A stretch of DNA of 64,000 bases from Gluconacetobacter aggeris (GCF_014174395.1 NZ_JABEQD010000016.1:23195-87194), one strand, 5' to 3'. Shown: positions 22,829 through 30,866, counted from the stretch's first letter. The notes: a model not told the origin generated them from the letters alone. Numbers and translations: made by a program.

Positions 22829-23095
22829 ATGGAAAATCTGAATAATTCTGAAATTGATATGGTTGTTGGCGGTCTTCCTGCTGATGTCTCTGATGAGTTT
22901 TGGACTGAACAAAATGTGGGGAGTAGCGTCCTCACGATGCAAGCGATGGGAGCTGTAGGTGTCTCAGGAATGAATATCGGTTCTATTGAGAAGTATTATA
23001 GATCTATGGGATACAAGGTTGGAACGAAAGAAATTCTTAGCGGAGATATCTATGAACCAGAATGGCTGGCTGATCCAAGCCATCGTATTTCGTAG
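22829..23095 (+). CDS. Double-glycine-leader peptide (bacteriocin-like precursor) 1
   Basis: 88 residues. The leader MENLNNSEIDMVVGG fits the C39 consensus, with Leu at -12, Glu at -8, Ile at -7, Val at -4 and GG at -2/-1. The predicted mature part (LPADVSDEFWTEQ onward, 73 residues) holds a small-residue stretch (TMQAMGAVGVSGMNIGS) and a charged C-terminus, with no Cys. It lies downstream of the C39-type ABC transporter and upstream of an exported aspartic protease, from which it is separated by a strong hairpin. Activity (bacteriocin, signal or other) cannot be told from sequence. Confidence 0.7.
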   Translation: MENLNNSEIDMVVGGLPADVSDEFWTEQNVGSSVLTMQAMGAVGVSGMNIGSIEKYYRSMGYKVGTKEILSGDIYEPEWLADPSHRIS

Positions 23096-23134
23096 AGGGA
23101 CAGTTTTTATCGCGTAGTTTTTCTTTTATAAAAA

Positions 23135-23170
23135 GAGTTTTGGACAGAATTTCTATTCTGTCCAAAACTC
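23135..23170 (+). terminator. Strong hairpin between peptide 1 and protease 1
   Basis: A perfect 16-bp stem, GAGTTTTGGACAGAAT with its complement, and a TTCT loop. No T-run follows, so it may attenuate readthrough or protect an mRNA end rather than terminate fully. This is common where a precursor peptide is needed in excess over downstream genes. Confidence 0.75.
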
Positions 23171-23187
23171 TCTGTGAAAGTCTATTC

Positions 23188-24186
23188 ATGAAATTGGAGC
23201 AAGAAATATTGAAGAAAATATTTTTAATATTGATCTTTATGTGTCACATCCAACAGGTCTGGGCGGAAGAACGTAGATCTTGTGTTGCAGCCGCACTGAT
23301 TCTCCCTCTTTTGGGGGGGAGAAATGATACACCTATCATCCCTGTAAAGGTGAATGGACGTGATGTTGCGATGTACGTCAGTCCTGCTTTCTTCGGTGGT
23401 CTCTATTTACGTGAGAGTCAAGATTTTACCCTAAGACCAGGCCGAATTCGAGGACGCATTACGGAAAATGCGGGTCACACTGTTCCCGCTGAGATTTCGT
23501 TTCTGGACAGCTTGGAAATCGGAGGAGCAAAAGTCGATTCACCCCAGTTTATTCGGATGCCGGGAGTGGTTACTCAAACAATCGATGGGAAGCCGCTCGT
23601 CGGAGTGATTGGTGATTCGATATTGTCGAATTTTCAGGTGCTGATTGACATGCCGCATGCGCGTCTCGCTTTGCTGAAGATCTCCCGGGATGATTCCTGT
23701 ACCGATGTAGAGAAGAAACTCTTGGGTGATAAGGTGTACTCATTACCGATGAGGGGAGATCGGTGGAAAATTCCTGTTAAAATAGATGGAATAGAGAAAT
23801 TATTTTCTCTGGATCCAGATACTGGTGTAACGGTAGTCCCATTAGGATGGACCATCATACCTGAGTTGAACCAGAACGCCGTGGCAAAAGGGGAGCGGGT
23901 GATGATCCGCTATACAAGTAGTCTCGGTGATGGAGTTATGGGAAGGAAGGTGATCGTCCATGACATGCATGTGTCGGATGACGAATTACCTGAAACGTCC
24001 GTTATAGTCCAAGACGGGACCGGTGACGCTGTAATCGGAACACCTTTTTTTGAAAATCATCAGGTTCTGATTGATTATGAAAGGAAGATTGTATTCTTCT
24101 CGGATTCAAGAAACTTGATGAAATCATCAGGTAATAATTTGCATTTCGCGCAGATATTTAGCGGACTTTCAGAAGTTAAAGAATGA
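23188..24186 (+). CDS. Exported retropepsin-like aspartic protease, two-lobed
   Basis: 332 residues from ATG 23188; the frame extends to 23140, but that lies in the hairpin. A signal peptide covers residues 1-26 (ending QQVWAEE). Two similar lobes are seen: each has a P-V-K-[VI]-[ND]-G strand, an active-site loop and a hydrophobic-Gly motif (GVIGDSILSNFQVLID at 139; AVIGTPFFENHQVLID near the end). The second lobe has DPDTG (Asp211). In the first, VSPA (64-67) stands where DTGA is expected. So the fold resembles a pepsin-like pseudo-dimer with one Asp lost; activity may need dimerisation or the partner at 24602. IS debris begins immediately after the stop. Confidence 0.7.
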   Translation: MKLEQEILKKIFLILIFMCHIQQVWAEERRSCVAAALILPLLGGRNDTPIIPVKVNGRDVAMYVSPAFFGGLYLRESQDFTLRPGRIRGRITENAGHTVPAEISFLDSLEIGGAKVDSPQFIRMPGVVTQTIDGKPLVGVIGDSILSNFQVLIDMPHARLALLKISRDDSCTDVEKKLLGDKVYSLPMRGDRWKIPVKIDGIEKLFSLDPDTGVTVVPLGWTIIPELNQNAVAKGERVMIRYTSSLGDGVMGRKVIVHDMHVSDDELPETSVIVQDGTGDAVIGTPFFENHQVLIDYERKIVFFSDSRNLMKSSGNNLHFAQIFSGLSEVKE

Positions 24187-24405
24187 ACTGAACAATGGCC
24201 TGCCGGTGTGATCGTCCTCGATACCCGCAGTGCTTGTCGTGACCTTGCCTCCAACATGCCCCCAGTTCTGAGTTGGGGTCTGTGGGTTGATATATGCCTT
24301 TTTGGCGTGTTGGGCGAAAGCCTCTGGCGTCTTGCCGTTGAGACTGGTGTGGGGTCCGACGGCATTGTAGTCGGCCCGCCAATCCTCGATGACCGAGCGG
24401 GCGTG
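24187..24405 (-). mobile_element. IS3-family transposase remnant (C-terminal end)
   Basis: On the minus strand, ARSVIEDWRADYNAVGPHTS and LNGKTPEAFAQHAKK are the hallmark end of IS3-family integrase-type transposases (W-x2-DYN-x2-RPH-xSL-x3-TPEAF). Only about 60 residues remain; upstream it breaks off into an IS630-like fragment. Confidence 0.8.
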
Positions 24406-24590
24406 GGTATGACCGCATCCTTCGTGCATGAGGGCGCCATAAACGGCGAGATTTTTCAGGCCTATGTCGAGCAGGTCGTCATGCCGACGCTGAGCCCGGG
24501 CGATATCGTCGTGCTGGACAATTTGTCCACTCATAAGATTCCGAGCGCGCGAAAGGCCATCGAACTGGCGGGGGCGCAGATATGGATCGG
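24405..24590 (+). mobile_element. IS630-family transposase fragment (DDE region)
   Basis: On the plus strand, EGAINGEIFQAYVEQVVMP, TLSPGDIVVLDNLSTHK and ARKAIELAGA match the central catalytic stretch of IS630 transposases (second Asp in VLDNLSTHK). Both ends are missing. It abuts the IS3-like remnant head to head, a nested or scrambled insertion. Confidence 0.75.
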
Positions 24591-24601
24591 TAAATATTTC
24601 A

Positions 24602-25963
24602 TCAATCGTTTTTGTAAAAGCACAACAAAGATTTGTTAAGATCAATATATATATTATTTGAATAATATATATTCCCACCAATAATATATTGACTTTCGCG
24701 AGTTTTGTCCAAAATGTAGTCTCCTTTATATTTTTTTTCAGATCCTCCAGGGAGGTTTAGAGAAAAATATTTCGAATATGATCTCATATTTTCGTCGAAT
24801 CCAAATGATTTTATAATTATTTTTTCGGATTTATTATATTCTTCTTGCGAAAATTTGTTTTTGTACGCAAGTATGGTGTTGCTATTCAGCCCCGTATCTA
24901 ATACAGATTTTTCAATTTTACCATCTATGGCCGCGTTGAAGATGATGTTTCTTTCATAGCCACCTTGTCCATACCCAAAATAGAAGTTGTTTTTGCATGA
25001 TTCTTTATTGTCTGAGTGTAATCTCATGGAATTTTTTGAAATAAGAATTGGAGACAGTTTTGATAATAACATGTTTCCTACTGTTATATCACCTTTCGGC
25101 AGGATTACTGCAGGTAAATTGTATATATTAATATCATTAATTTTAATGTTTTTTATAATACCAAATGGTAGGCTTTCTGTGCCGCCAGTAGAAATTTTGA
25201 AGTTTTTTATTTCACCTATTACCTTAACATTAAATGATTCTACGTATTTTTGAGGGATTGTAGTTAAAAGAACTCCTGTATCTACGATGGCATCAAAGTT
25301 TTCATTTGATTTAGAGATTATTATATGAGGACTATATCCATATTTGGAAGTTTTGATTGGAATATCATTATTTGTTTTCTCTGTAATAGTAGCAAATAGG
25401 TTTTCTGTAATTGGATTTGTTAATTCGACATTGTCAACTCCGTTAATGTGAAGATTTTCGACATCTGCGCTTTTTTCCAAGGACGGTTTCAATACGCTGT
25501 CTATGTATTTTTTCACAAAGTACCAATCTTTAGTTCGTCCTTCTGAGAACAGGTCTTCCGCATATATGTATTCTAAATACAATATTACTTCTATGTTTGG
25601 GTTCTTTTGGTTTTTGAAATACTGCAATCCTGACTCGATATTTTTATCGGCGCAATTATAATCACCTCTTACTCGGCATTCAGATATATAATAGAGATTT
25701 TTTTCTAATGGTGTTTTAGCATTGGATAAACTAATTCTCATTGCATCTCCGAGCCCATGATATATCTTATACGAGATATCGTATGGGTCTGATACATCTA
25801 TGTAATATCCGTCGTCTGTTTTTGATTTCGTTATTGTGTTTATAATGTCGTTCGGAATTGAAAAATTCGGTACATTTTTTGTTTCGCACAATGCCGGTTT
25901 CTGTAGAGTGCAATCGAATAAAGACAATATTGCCAGTGTGCTGGATAATTTTTTCTTAAACAT
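24602..25963 (-). CDS. Exported aspartic protease with two DTG motifs
   Basis: 453 residues, strongly AT-rich coding (many Asn, Lys, Ile, Tyr). Start ATG 25963 has AAGGATAAGT before it and leads into a signal peptide (LSSTLAILSLFDCTLQKPALC). Residues 60-165 resemble helical repeats (YYISECRVRGDYNCADKNIE). Two aspartic-protease lobes follow: FDAIVDTG at 224-230 with GNMLLSKL at 296, and KSVLDTG at 352-358 with a final IIGGNIYYSNNIYIDL. Both catalytic Asp are present, so it could be a single-chain pepsin-like enzyme. It follows peptide 2 on the same strand, mirroring the peptide 1-protease 1 layout. Confidence 0.7.
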   Translation of the reverse strand: MFKKKLSSTLAILSLFDCTLQKPALCETKNVPNFSIPNDIINTITKSKTDDGYYIDVSDPYDISYKIYHGLGDAMRISLSNAKTPLEKNLYYISECRVRGDYNCADKNIESGLQYFKNQKNPNIEVILYLEYIYAEDLFSEGRTKDWYFVKKYIDSVLKPSLEKSADVENLHINGVDNVELTNPITENLFATITEKTNNDIPIKTSKYGYSPHIIISKSNENFDAIVDTGVLLTTIPQKYVESFNVKVIGEIKNFKISTGGTESLPFGIIKNIKINDINIYNLPAVILPKGDITVGNMLLSKLSPILISKNSMRLHSDNKESCKNNFYFGYGQGGYERNIIFNAAIDGKIEKSVLDTGLNSNTILAYKNKFSQEEYNKSEKIIIKSFGFDENMRSYSKYFSLNLPGGSEKKYKGDYILDKTRESQYIIGGNIYYSNNIYIDLNKSLLCFYKND

Positions 25964-26034
25964 ACTTATCCTTCTTCGTGATGAATGGAAGGTGAATTTG
26001 TATGAGGAACAATATATAAAGCTCAGTTATAGAA

Positions 26035-26062
26035 CTGACGATGCGGCTAAGCGCATCGTCAG
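26035..26062 (-). terminator. Hairpin between peptide 2 and protease 2
   Basis: A perfect 11-bp stem CTGACGATGCG/CGCATCGTCAG with a 6-base loop, between the stop of peptide 2 and the start of the protease. It occupies the same place as the hairpin in the first pair and likewise has no clean T-run. Confidence 0.65.
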
Positions 26063-26079
26063 GAAATAATTTATTATTT

Positions 26080-26400
26080 TCAGTGAAAGGGTACATAAGT
26101 GCCAGGTGGCATCTGACCTCCGGTATTTCCTCCAATAGGATGAGATACCGTGACCGAACCACCTGTTGCTCCACCTTGGTTGCCGCTTACCGTTCCCGTT
26201 GCTGTCCAGCCACCCCCTACGGAGCCCGAGCCTGTAGCACTCCAAGATAAGGTCGGCGACCCGCCACCGCCGAACCCTCCACTTCCGGAGACACCACCGG
26301 ATGCACCTCCCATTCCTGTCGTTGAATTTTGACCGCCCGGATTTTGATCCGGATTTGCTATTTCGCCACCAGTAACTTGGATAAGCTCCGCTTCAAGCAA
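26080..26400 (-). CDS. Double-glycine-leader, glycine-rich peptide 2
   Basis: 106 residues if started at TTG 26400. The leader LLEAELIQVTGG has Leu at -12, Glu at -8, Leu at -7, Val at -4 and GG, the C39 consensus. The predicted mature part is about one third Gly with Ser, Thr and Asn (MGGASGGVSGSGGFGGGGS) and has no Cys. The start is odd: no ATG or GTG is in frame after the upstream TGA, while ATGAAAAATACG lies 13 bases upstream in another frame and would give MKNT-DLLEAEL if one T were removed. So either TTG is used or the gene carries a 1-base frameshift. Confidence 0.6.
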   Translation of the reverse strand: MLEAELIQVTGGEIANPDQNPGGQNSTTGMGGASGGVSGSGGFGGGGSPTLSWSATGSGSVGGGWTATGTVSGNQGGATGGSVTVSHPIGGNTGGQMPPGTYVPFH

Positions 26401-26752
26401 ATCACGTATTTTTCATCCTTTTGGAAAAATATGAAAAATATACTGATTCAGTGGGAAGAGGCTCCCAATGCAAAACTTTGCAACAAAAGAGATGTTTTGC
26501 AATATTAACGTTTTGTCATTAAATTGTCGTTAATCAAGTCTGGGATCTCCTGTTTGGAAATATTGTTCATTCTCTGCTGCTGTTACATTATGGATAATTA
26601 GGGTAACAGGCGGCGCCGGCTGAGCCGCCCCGAAGTCCGGAAAACCACCCGTCCGACGCCTTTTTCCTGCTACCGCGCCGCTCGGTCTGTTACAGTTCTC
26701 GGGAGAATATGCCCAAAGCCCCCTATCCGGCCCCGCCTCGCCCCTGCGTCAG
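26401..26752. other. Non-coding stretch at the right edge of the island
   Basis: Composition changes from AT-rich (to about 26600) back to GC-rich. No ORF with recognisable content, no tRNA and no clear repeat. It marks the right border of the island. Confidence 0.45.
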
Positions 26753-26971
26753 TTGGCCTTTTTCCCCGAGGCGCCGAACTGCTGGCGCTTCTACCGGCTG
26801 TGCCTGCGGGGCGATCTGTTCGGCGGTACCGCCCTGCTCCGCCAATGGGGGCGGATCAGGACCGCCGGGCAATGCCGCCTCGATCTCCATGCCGACGATG
26901 CAGCCCGCCGCAGCTTCGCAATCGGCATTCGCAAGACGCCGGGGGCCACGGCATTCAGCGTGATGGCCTGA
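26753..26971 (+). CDS. Small WGR-domain protein, start uncertain
   Basis: The frame reads FFPEAPNCWRFYRLCLRGDL, FGGTALLRQWGRIRTAGQ and RLDLHADDAARRSF, a clear WGR domain (QWGRI core). WGR domains occur in PARPs and in short bacterial proteins of about 80-90 residues and probably bind nucleic acid. The frame stays open upstream to 26624 without ATG or GTG; TTG 26753 gives 72 residues. ATG 26709 lies in another frame, so a frameshift is possible and the gene may be decayed. Confidence 0.45.
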   Translation: MAFFPEAPNCWRFYRLCLRGDLFGGTALLRQWGRIRTAGQCRLDLHADDAARRSFAIGIRKTPGATAFSVMA

Positions 26972-27163
26972 CCCTCATGCGCTTCCTGCGGCCGGTCTGG
27001 TCCGCGTGCCTGATCGGATCGGCGGTCGCCTTTCTCGTCATGCGCGGCCGGCTTGCGGGATAGGGCCTGCGGACGGTCCTGACGCCCGCGCCGTTTCTGC
27101 CGAATTGAGAAAATCCGGTTGCCGGGGCGGCCGTGGCAGGCGGAACGGGGGAGGGGGGGGCGC

Positions 27164-27643
27164 TCAGCCCCGACCGCGATATCCAGGCACGTCCTGCGCG
27201 GGAATCCACACATCCTGCGGCGGGGCGCCGGTCTGCCAGAAGACGTCGATGGGCATGCCGCCGCGCGGGTACCAGTAGGCGCCGATGCGCAGCCAGACCG
27301 GGGAGAGCAGGTCGACCAGGGTGGTGGCGATCTGGACCGAGCAGGCTTCGTGGAAGGCGCCGTGGTTGCGGAAGCTGGTCAGGAACAGTTTGAGCGACTT
27401 GCTTTCCACGATCCACTGGTCGGGCACGTAGTCGATGACCAGGTGGGCGAAGTCCGGCTGGCCGGTGACGGGGCAGAGCGAGGTGAATTCCGGCGCGGTG
27501 AAGCGGACCAGGTAGCGCCGGTCGCGATAGGGGGCGGGGACGCGCTCCAGCGTCGCGTCCTCGGGGCTGGTGGGCTGGGGGGAGGCGCGGCCGAGCTGGG
27601 TGAGGGCCTGGGTGCCGTCGTCCGGCGGGGTGGATGCGCTCAC
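27164..27643 (-). CDS. queF: NADPH-dependent 7-cyano-7-deazaguanine reductase
   Basis: 159 residues, the short (type I) QueF. The catalytic Cys is in [14 protein letters not shown]; the QueF signature [20 protein letters not shown] follows, with the conserved Asp in the CPVTGQPD stretch. It reduces preQ0 to preQ1 in queuosine synthesis for tRNA. GTG start at 27643. No other que genes are nearby. Confidence 0.96.
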   Translation of the reverse strand: MSASTPPDDGTQALTQLGRASPQPTSPEDATLERVPAPYRDRRYLVRFTAPEFTSLCPVTGQPDFAHLVIDYVPDQWIVESKSLKLFLTSFRNHGAFHEACSVQIATTLVDLLSPVWLRIGAYWYPRGGMPIDVFWQTGAPPQDVWIPAQDVPGYRGRG

Positions 27644-27785
27644 GTTCCGTGATCCTTGCTATAGCGGGGCTCTGTGGAGAAGGGTGATGTCAGAGCCGCC
27701 TTTCCTGCGTCAAGCGGCGCTTTTCCCCCGCCGGTGCCCGCGTGGGTGCTTTCGCACCGGCATGGGCCCATGATAACAGGACCGG

Positions 27786-28967
27786 ATGGCGCGTGCACTC
27801 AAGGCGGATTTTCCCGCTCCTGTCCTGATGACCTCCACTGACGAGCTGATTGCGGTCGTCGAACGATTGCGGCGCGAGCCGTTCGTGACGATCGATACCG
27901 AGTTCGTCCGCGAACGGACCTACTGGCCCGAGCTGTGCCTGGTGCAACTGGCCGGCGCGCATGACGTGGTGGTGGTGGATGCGCTGGCGCCCGGCCTGGA
28001 CCTGGCGCCGCTGGGGGAACTGCTGGACGACCCGGCGGTGACCAAGGTGTTCCATGCCGCGCGGCAGGATCTGGAGATCTTCCTGCATCTGTTCGACCGG
28101 CTGCCGGCGGCGCTGTTCGATACCCAGGTGGCGGCGATGGTGGCCGGTTATGGCGACCAGGTCGGATATGACAATCTGGTCTCGTCGCTGACGGGCGCGC
28201 ATATCGACAAGGCGCATCGGTTTTCGGACTGGGCGGCGCGCCCGCTGTCGCCGGCGCAGATTGCCTATGCCGCCGCCGACGTGACCTATCTGCGCACCGT
28301 CTACCAGCTTCTGCGCGAGCGGCTGGAGAAGGAAGGGCGCATGGAGTGGGTGGCAGCCGAACTGGCGGTGCTGACCCGGCCCGAGACCTTCCGCCCCGAT
28401 CCCGAGACCCTGTGGGAGAAGATGCGCCCGCGCACCAGCAACCGGCGCATGCTGGGCGTGCTGCGGGCCATTACCGCGTGGCGCGAACTGGAGGCCCAGC
28501 GGGTGAACGTGCCGCGCCAGCGGCTGCTGAAGGATGAGAGCCTGCTGGAGATCGCGGCCACCGGGCCGGCCGATGTCGATGCGCTGGCCCGGGTGCGCGG
28601 CGTCTCGCGCGGGTTTGCCGAGGGGCGGAGCGGGGCCGGGCTGCTGGAGGCCATTGCGGCCGCGCATGCGCTGCCCGATGCCTCCCTGCCGCGCCAGAGC
28701 AAGGGCAAGGATGGTCCGCGCCCGTCGCCGGCGCTGGTTGCGCTGTTGAAGGTGCTGCTGGCGGCATGCTGCGAGGAGCATGACGTGGCGCCGCGCCTGG
28801 TGGCGTCGTCGGAGGATATCGACCGGCTGGCGATGGATGCCGAGCCGGACCTGCCGCTGCTGCGGGGATGGCGGCGGGTGGTGTTCGGCGAGGATGCGCT
28901 GGCGCTGAAGGCCGGGACCATGCTGCTGGGCGTGGATGGGACGCGCATCCGCCGCGTTCCGACCTGA
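27786..28967 (+). CDS. rnd: Ribonuclease D
   Basis: 393 residues. The DEDD exonuclease domain shows Exo I FVTIDTEFVRERTYWPELCLVQ, Exo II KVFHAARQDLEIF and Exo III YAAADVTYL. An HRDC domain follows (NRRMLGVLRAITAWRELEAQ, then PRQRLLKDESLLEIA). RNase D trims tRNA 3' ends. The stop codon is immediately followed by the left arm of a long palindromic repeat. Confidence 0.96.
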   Translation: MARALKADFPAPVLMTSTDELIAVVERLRREPFVTIDTEFVRERTYWPELCLVQLAGAHDVVVVDALAPGLDLAPLGELLDDPAVTKVFHAARQDLEIFLHLFDRLPAALFDTQVAAMVAGYGDQVGYDNLVSSLTGAHIDKAHRFSDWAARPLSPAQIAYAAADVTYLRTVYQLLRERLEKEGRMEWVAAELAVLTRPETFRPDPETLWEKMRPRTSNRRMLGVLRAITAWRELEAQRVNVPRQRLLKDESLLEIAATGPADVDALARVRGVSRGFAEGRSGAGLLEAIAAAHALPDASLPRQSKGKDGPRPSPALVALLKVLLAACCEEHDVAPRLVASSEDIDRLAMDAEPDLPLLRGWRRVVFGEDALALKAGTMLLGVDGTRIRRVPT

Positions 28968-29129
28968 GCGCCTGACCGGAAATGCGCGCTGGCGGCAATC
29001 CGACGCGCGTTTCCTGTGCTCCGATGCTCACGGCCAGCTAGGCCGCTCCGCTTCGGTGCTCGGAACCGCACGACGGGCGTGCCGCGTTGCGGCATTCTCG
29101 CTCGCCAGCCCACATTTCCGGTCAGGCGC
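28968..29129. repeat. Palindromic intergenic repeat, copy 1
   Basis: 162 bp bounded by perfect 17-base inverted arms (GCGCCTGACCGGAAATG at the left). The interior contains TTTCCTGTGCTC, GTGCTCGGAA and CGACGGGCGTGCCGC segments shared with copies at 30051 and 31058. It starts at the base after the rnd stop. Confidence 0.85.
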
Positions 29130-29182
29130 CGAATGCGGACTCACCGGTTTTCCCCCGGGTTGTGAACAGGTTACTCCCAGCC

Positions 29183-29217
29183 TTGTCCACAAGATTTTGT
29201 GGTGGGAAGGTTGAGTC
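29183..29217 (+). promoter_or_regulatory. Candidate DnaA box and GAnTC site upstream of gcrA
   Basis: TTGTCCACA at 29183-29191 differs at one base from the consensus DnaA box TTATCCACA. GAGTC at 29213-29217 is a CcrM (GAnTC) methylation site. DnaA control of gcrA and CcrM-linked regulation are known in Caulobacter; here they are only inferred from motif position. Confidence 0.45.
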
Positions 29218-29267
29218 CACCACAAGATAAGCCTAATTTCCGGCTGTCCTTCGTCAGGAGAGATGGC

Positions 29268-29957
29268 ATGGCTATGGAATGGACCGAGGAGACGATCGCC
29301 CGTCTTCGCGAGCTTTGGCAGCAGGGGCTGTCGACGGCCGAGATCGGCCGCCAGCTTTCGGTGACGAAGAACGCGGTTGTGGGCAAGGCGCATCGCCTCG
29401 GCCTGCAGGCGCGTCCGTCACCTATTCGCAGACCGCCGGCTTCGGCCCGCGCGGCGGAGTCGGCCGGGGCGGTTGCGCCGACCCCGGAACCCGTTGCCGC
29501 CGCCCCGGCGCCGGTCGCATCACCCGTTTCGCCGGCGGCACCAGTCGCCGCCGCTGCGGTAGCGCCGCAGGCGGCCGCGCCCGTGGCACCCGTTATGGCA
29601 CCTGTCGCGCCGCATGTGGCCGCGGCCGCGCCGTCCGTGGCCCCGGTCCGGCAGGCGGAGCCCGCGCCCCGGGCGTCGGGTCGTGCCGAGCCTGAAACGG
29701 TGGCTGAGGTGGCGCCCTCGCCGCCCGTGGCCACGCCTTCCGTCTCGCGGCCGGAAACGCCCCGGGCGTCGCTGCGTGCGGTGTCCAGCCCCGCGCCGCG
29801 GCGCAGCGGCCTGAGCTGCTGCTGGCCGCTGGGCGATCCGGGCACGCCGGGCTTTCATTTCTGTGGGGCAACGCCTGTTCCCGGCAAGCCCTACTGCGCC
29901 GAACATGCGCAACTGGCCTATGTGAAGCTGCGCGACCGGCGGGATAACGTCGCCTGA
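29268..29957 (+). CDS. gcrA: GcrA cell-cycle regulator
   Basis: 229 residues from ATG 29268 with AGGAG seven bases upstream. The N-terminal domain WTEETIARLRELWQQGLST then VTKNAVVGKAHRLGL is the GcrA DNA-binding part. The C-terminal domain has CCWPLGDPGTPGFHFCG and YCAEHAQLAY. Between them lies an unusually long Ala/Pro/Val linker (about residues 55-165), so the protein is well above the usual length near 170. GcrA acts with sigma70 at promoters with methylated GAnTC sites. Confidence 0.95.
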   Translation: MAMEWTEETIARLRELWQQGLSTAEIGRQLSVTKNAVVGKAHRLGLQARPSPIRRPPASARAAESAGAVAPTPEPVAAAPAPVASPVSPAAPVAAAAVAPQAAAPVAPVMAPVAPHVAAAAPSVAPVRQAEPAPRASGRAEPETVAEVAPSPPVATPSVSRPETPRASLRAVSSPAPRRSGLSCCWPLGDPGTPGFHFCGATPVPGKPYCAEHAQLAYVKLRDRRDNVA

Positions 29958-29985
29958 CGCGCTGCCTTCAACGGGAATATTTATG

Positions 29986-30026
29986 AAAAAACGCCGCGGA
30001 TCATGCGATCCGCGGCGTTTTTTTTG
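29986..30026. terminator. Rho-independent terminator after gcrA
   Basis: Stem CGCCGCGGATC/GATCCGCGGCG with ATGC loop, flanked by A6 on the left and T8 on the right. It can work in both directions. Confidence 0.92.
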
Positions 30027-30050
30027 GCGTTCTGGGAACGGCTGAGGAAA

Positions 30051-30168
30051 GCCGGTCTGGAAATGTGGGCCGGTGAGCGAGAGTGCCGCAAAGCGGCACG
30101 CCCGTCGTGTGTTTCCGAGCACAGGAAACGCGCGCCGGATCGCCACCAGCGCGCATTTCCAGACCGGC
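30051..30168. repeat. Palindromic intergenic repeat, copy 2 (inverted)
   Basis: 118 bp with perfect 15-base arms (GCCGGTCTGGAAATG). Read on the minus strand it aligns with copy 1 but lacks about 41 bases from the middle. It lies between the gcrA terminator and the bactofilin gene. Confidence 0.85.
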
Positions 30169-30185
30169 GCCGCGCCCGGCCTGGT

Positions 30186-30866
30186 TCAGTCGGCCGGGGT
30201 TTCTTCCGGTGCCGGGGCGGGTGCCGCGACCGGGGCCTCGGGGGCCGGGGCGGCGCCGGTGATCATTTCCAGATGGCCGCTGACCTGGCCGCCATCCTCG
30301 ACCTGCAGGCGGCGGCACTTCGCCTTGCCCAGCAGGCGCCCCGATGAGCGGATGGTCAGGCTGCCGCGCACCGTCAGCGTGCCGTCGATGGTGCCAGCCA
30401 GATCGGCGTCCTCGACTTCGATCTCGCCACGGAACATGCCGCCATGGGCGACCTGGAGTTCGTGCGCGTTGATCATGGTCGATTCGACCGTGCCCTCGAC
30501 GACCAGGCGCTCGGCGTCCTGGATCGAGCCCTGGACGCTGATTCCGCGCCCGACCACCAGCGTGCGGCGATCGCTGGTGTCCTTGCGGGGGGCCGGCGCC
30601 TGGCCGGGGCGGCCGGGCGGCTGGGCGGCGCCGGGAGGAGCGGTCGGAGCGGGCGGGAAGGGGGAACGGGCCATCGGGGCGGTCTCCTGGGACGACTGGG
30701 AGAGAGGGGGGGCGGCGCTGGCCGGCGAAGTGCCGGGGCGGACGGGAACGGCGCCGGCGGGCGGCGGCGGGAACGTCGTCTGCGGACTGGTCGGCCGGCC
30801 GGATGGCGACGAGGTGCCGGCGGGCGGCATTTCGTCTTCTGGCTTGCGTTTCTTGAACAAGAGCAT
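30186..30866 (-). CDS. Bactofilin family cytoskeletal protein
   Basis: 226 residues from ATG 30866 (LLFKKRKPEDE). The N-terminal 100 residues are Pro/Ala-rich and disordered. The conserved bactofilin beta-helix follows (TLVVGRGISVQGSI, ERLVVEGTVESTM, GMFRGEIEVEDADLAGTIDG, GSLTIRSSGRLLGKA), then an Ala/Pro tail. Bactofilins polymerise into filaments at the membrane and influence cell shape and wall synthesis. Confidence 0.93.
   Translation of the reverse strand: MLLFKKRKPEDEMPPAGTSSPSGRPTSPQTTFPPPPAGAVPVRPGTSPASAAPPLSQSSQETAPMARSPFPPAPTAPPGAAQPPGRPGQAPAPRKDTSDRRTLVVGRGISVQGSIQDAERLVVEGTVESTMINAHELQVAHGGMFRGEIEVEDADLAGTIDGTLTVRGSLTIRSSGRLLGKAKCRRLQVEDGGQVSGHLEMITGAAPAPEAPVAAPAPAPEETPAD

Noticed and set aside
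26791..27213. Minus-strand frame of 140 codons between the WGR gene and queF
   Set aside because: Runs antisense through the WGR domain and into queF; composition is that of a GC-rich shadow.
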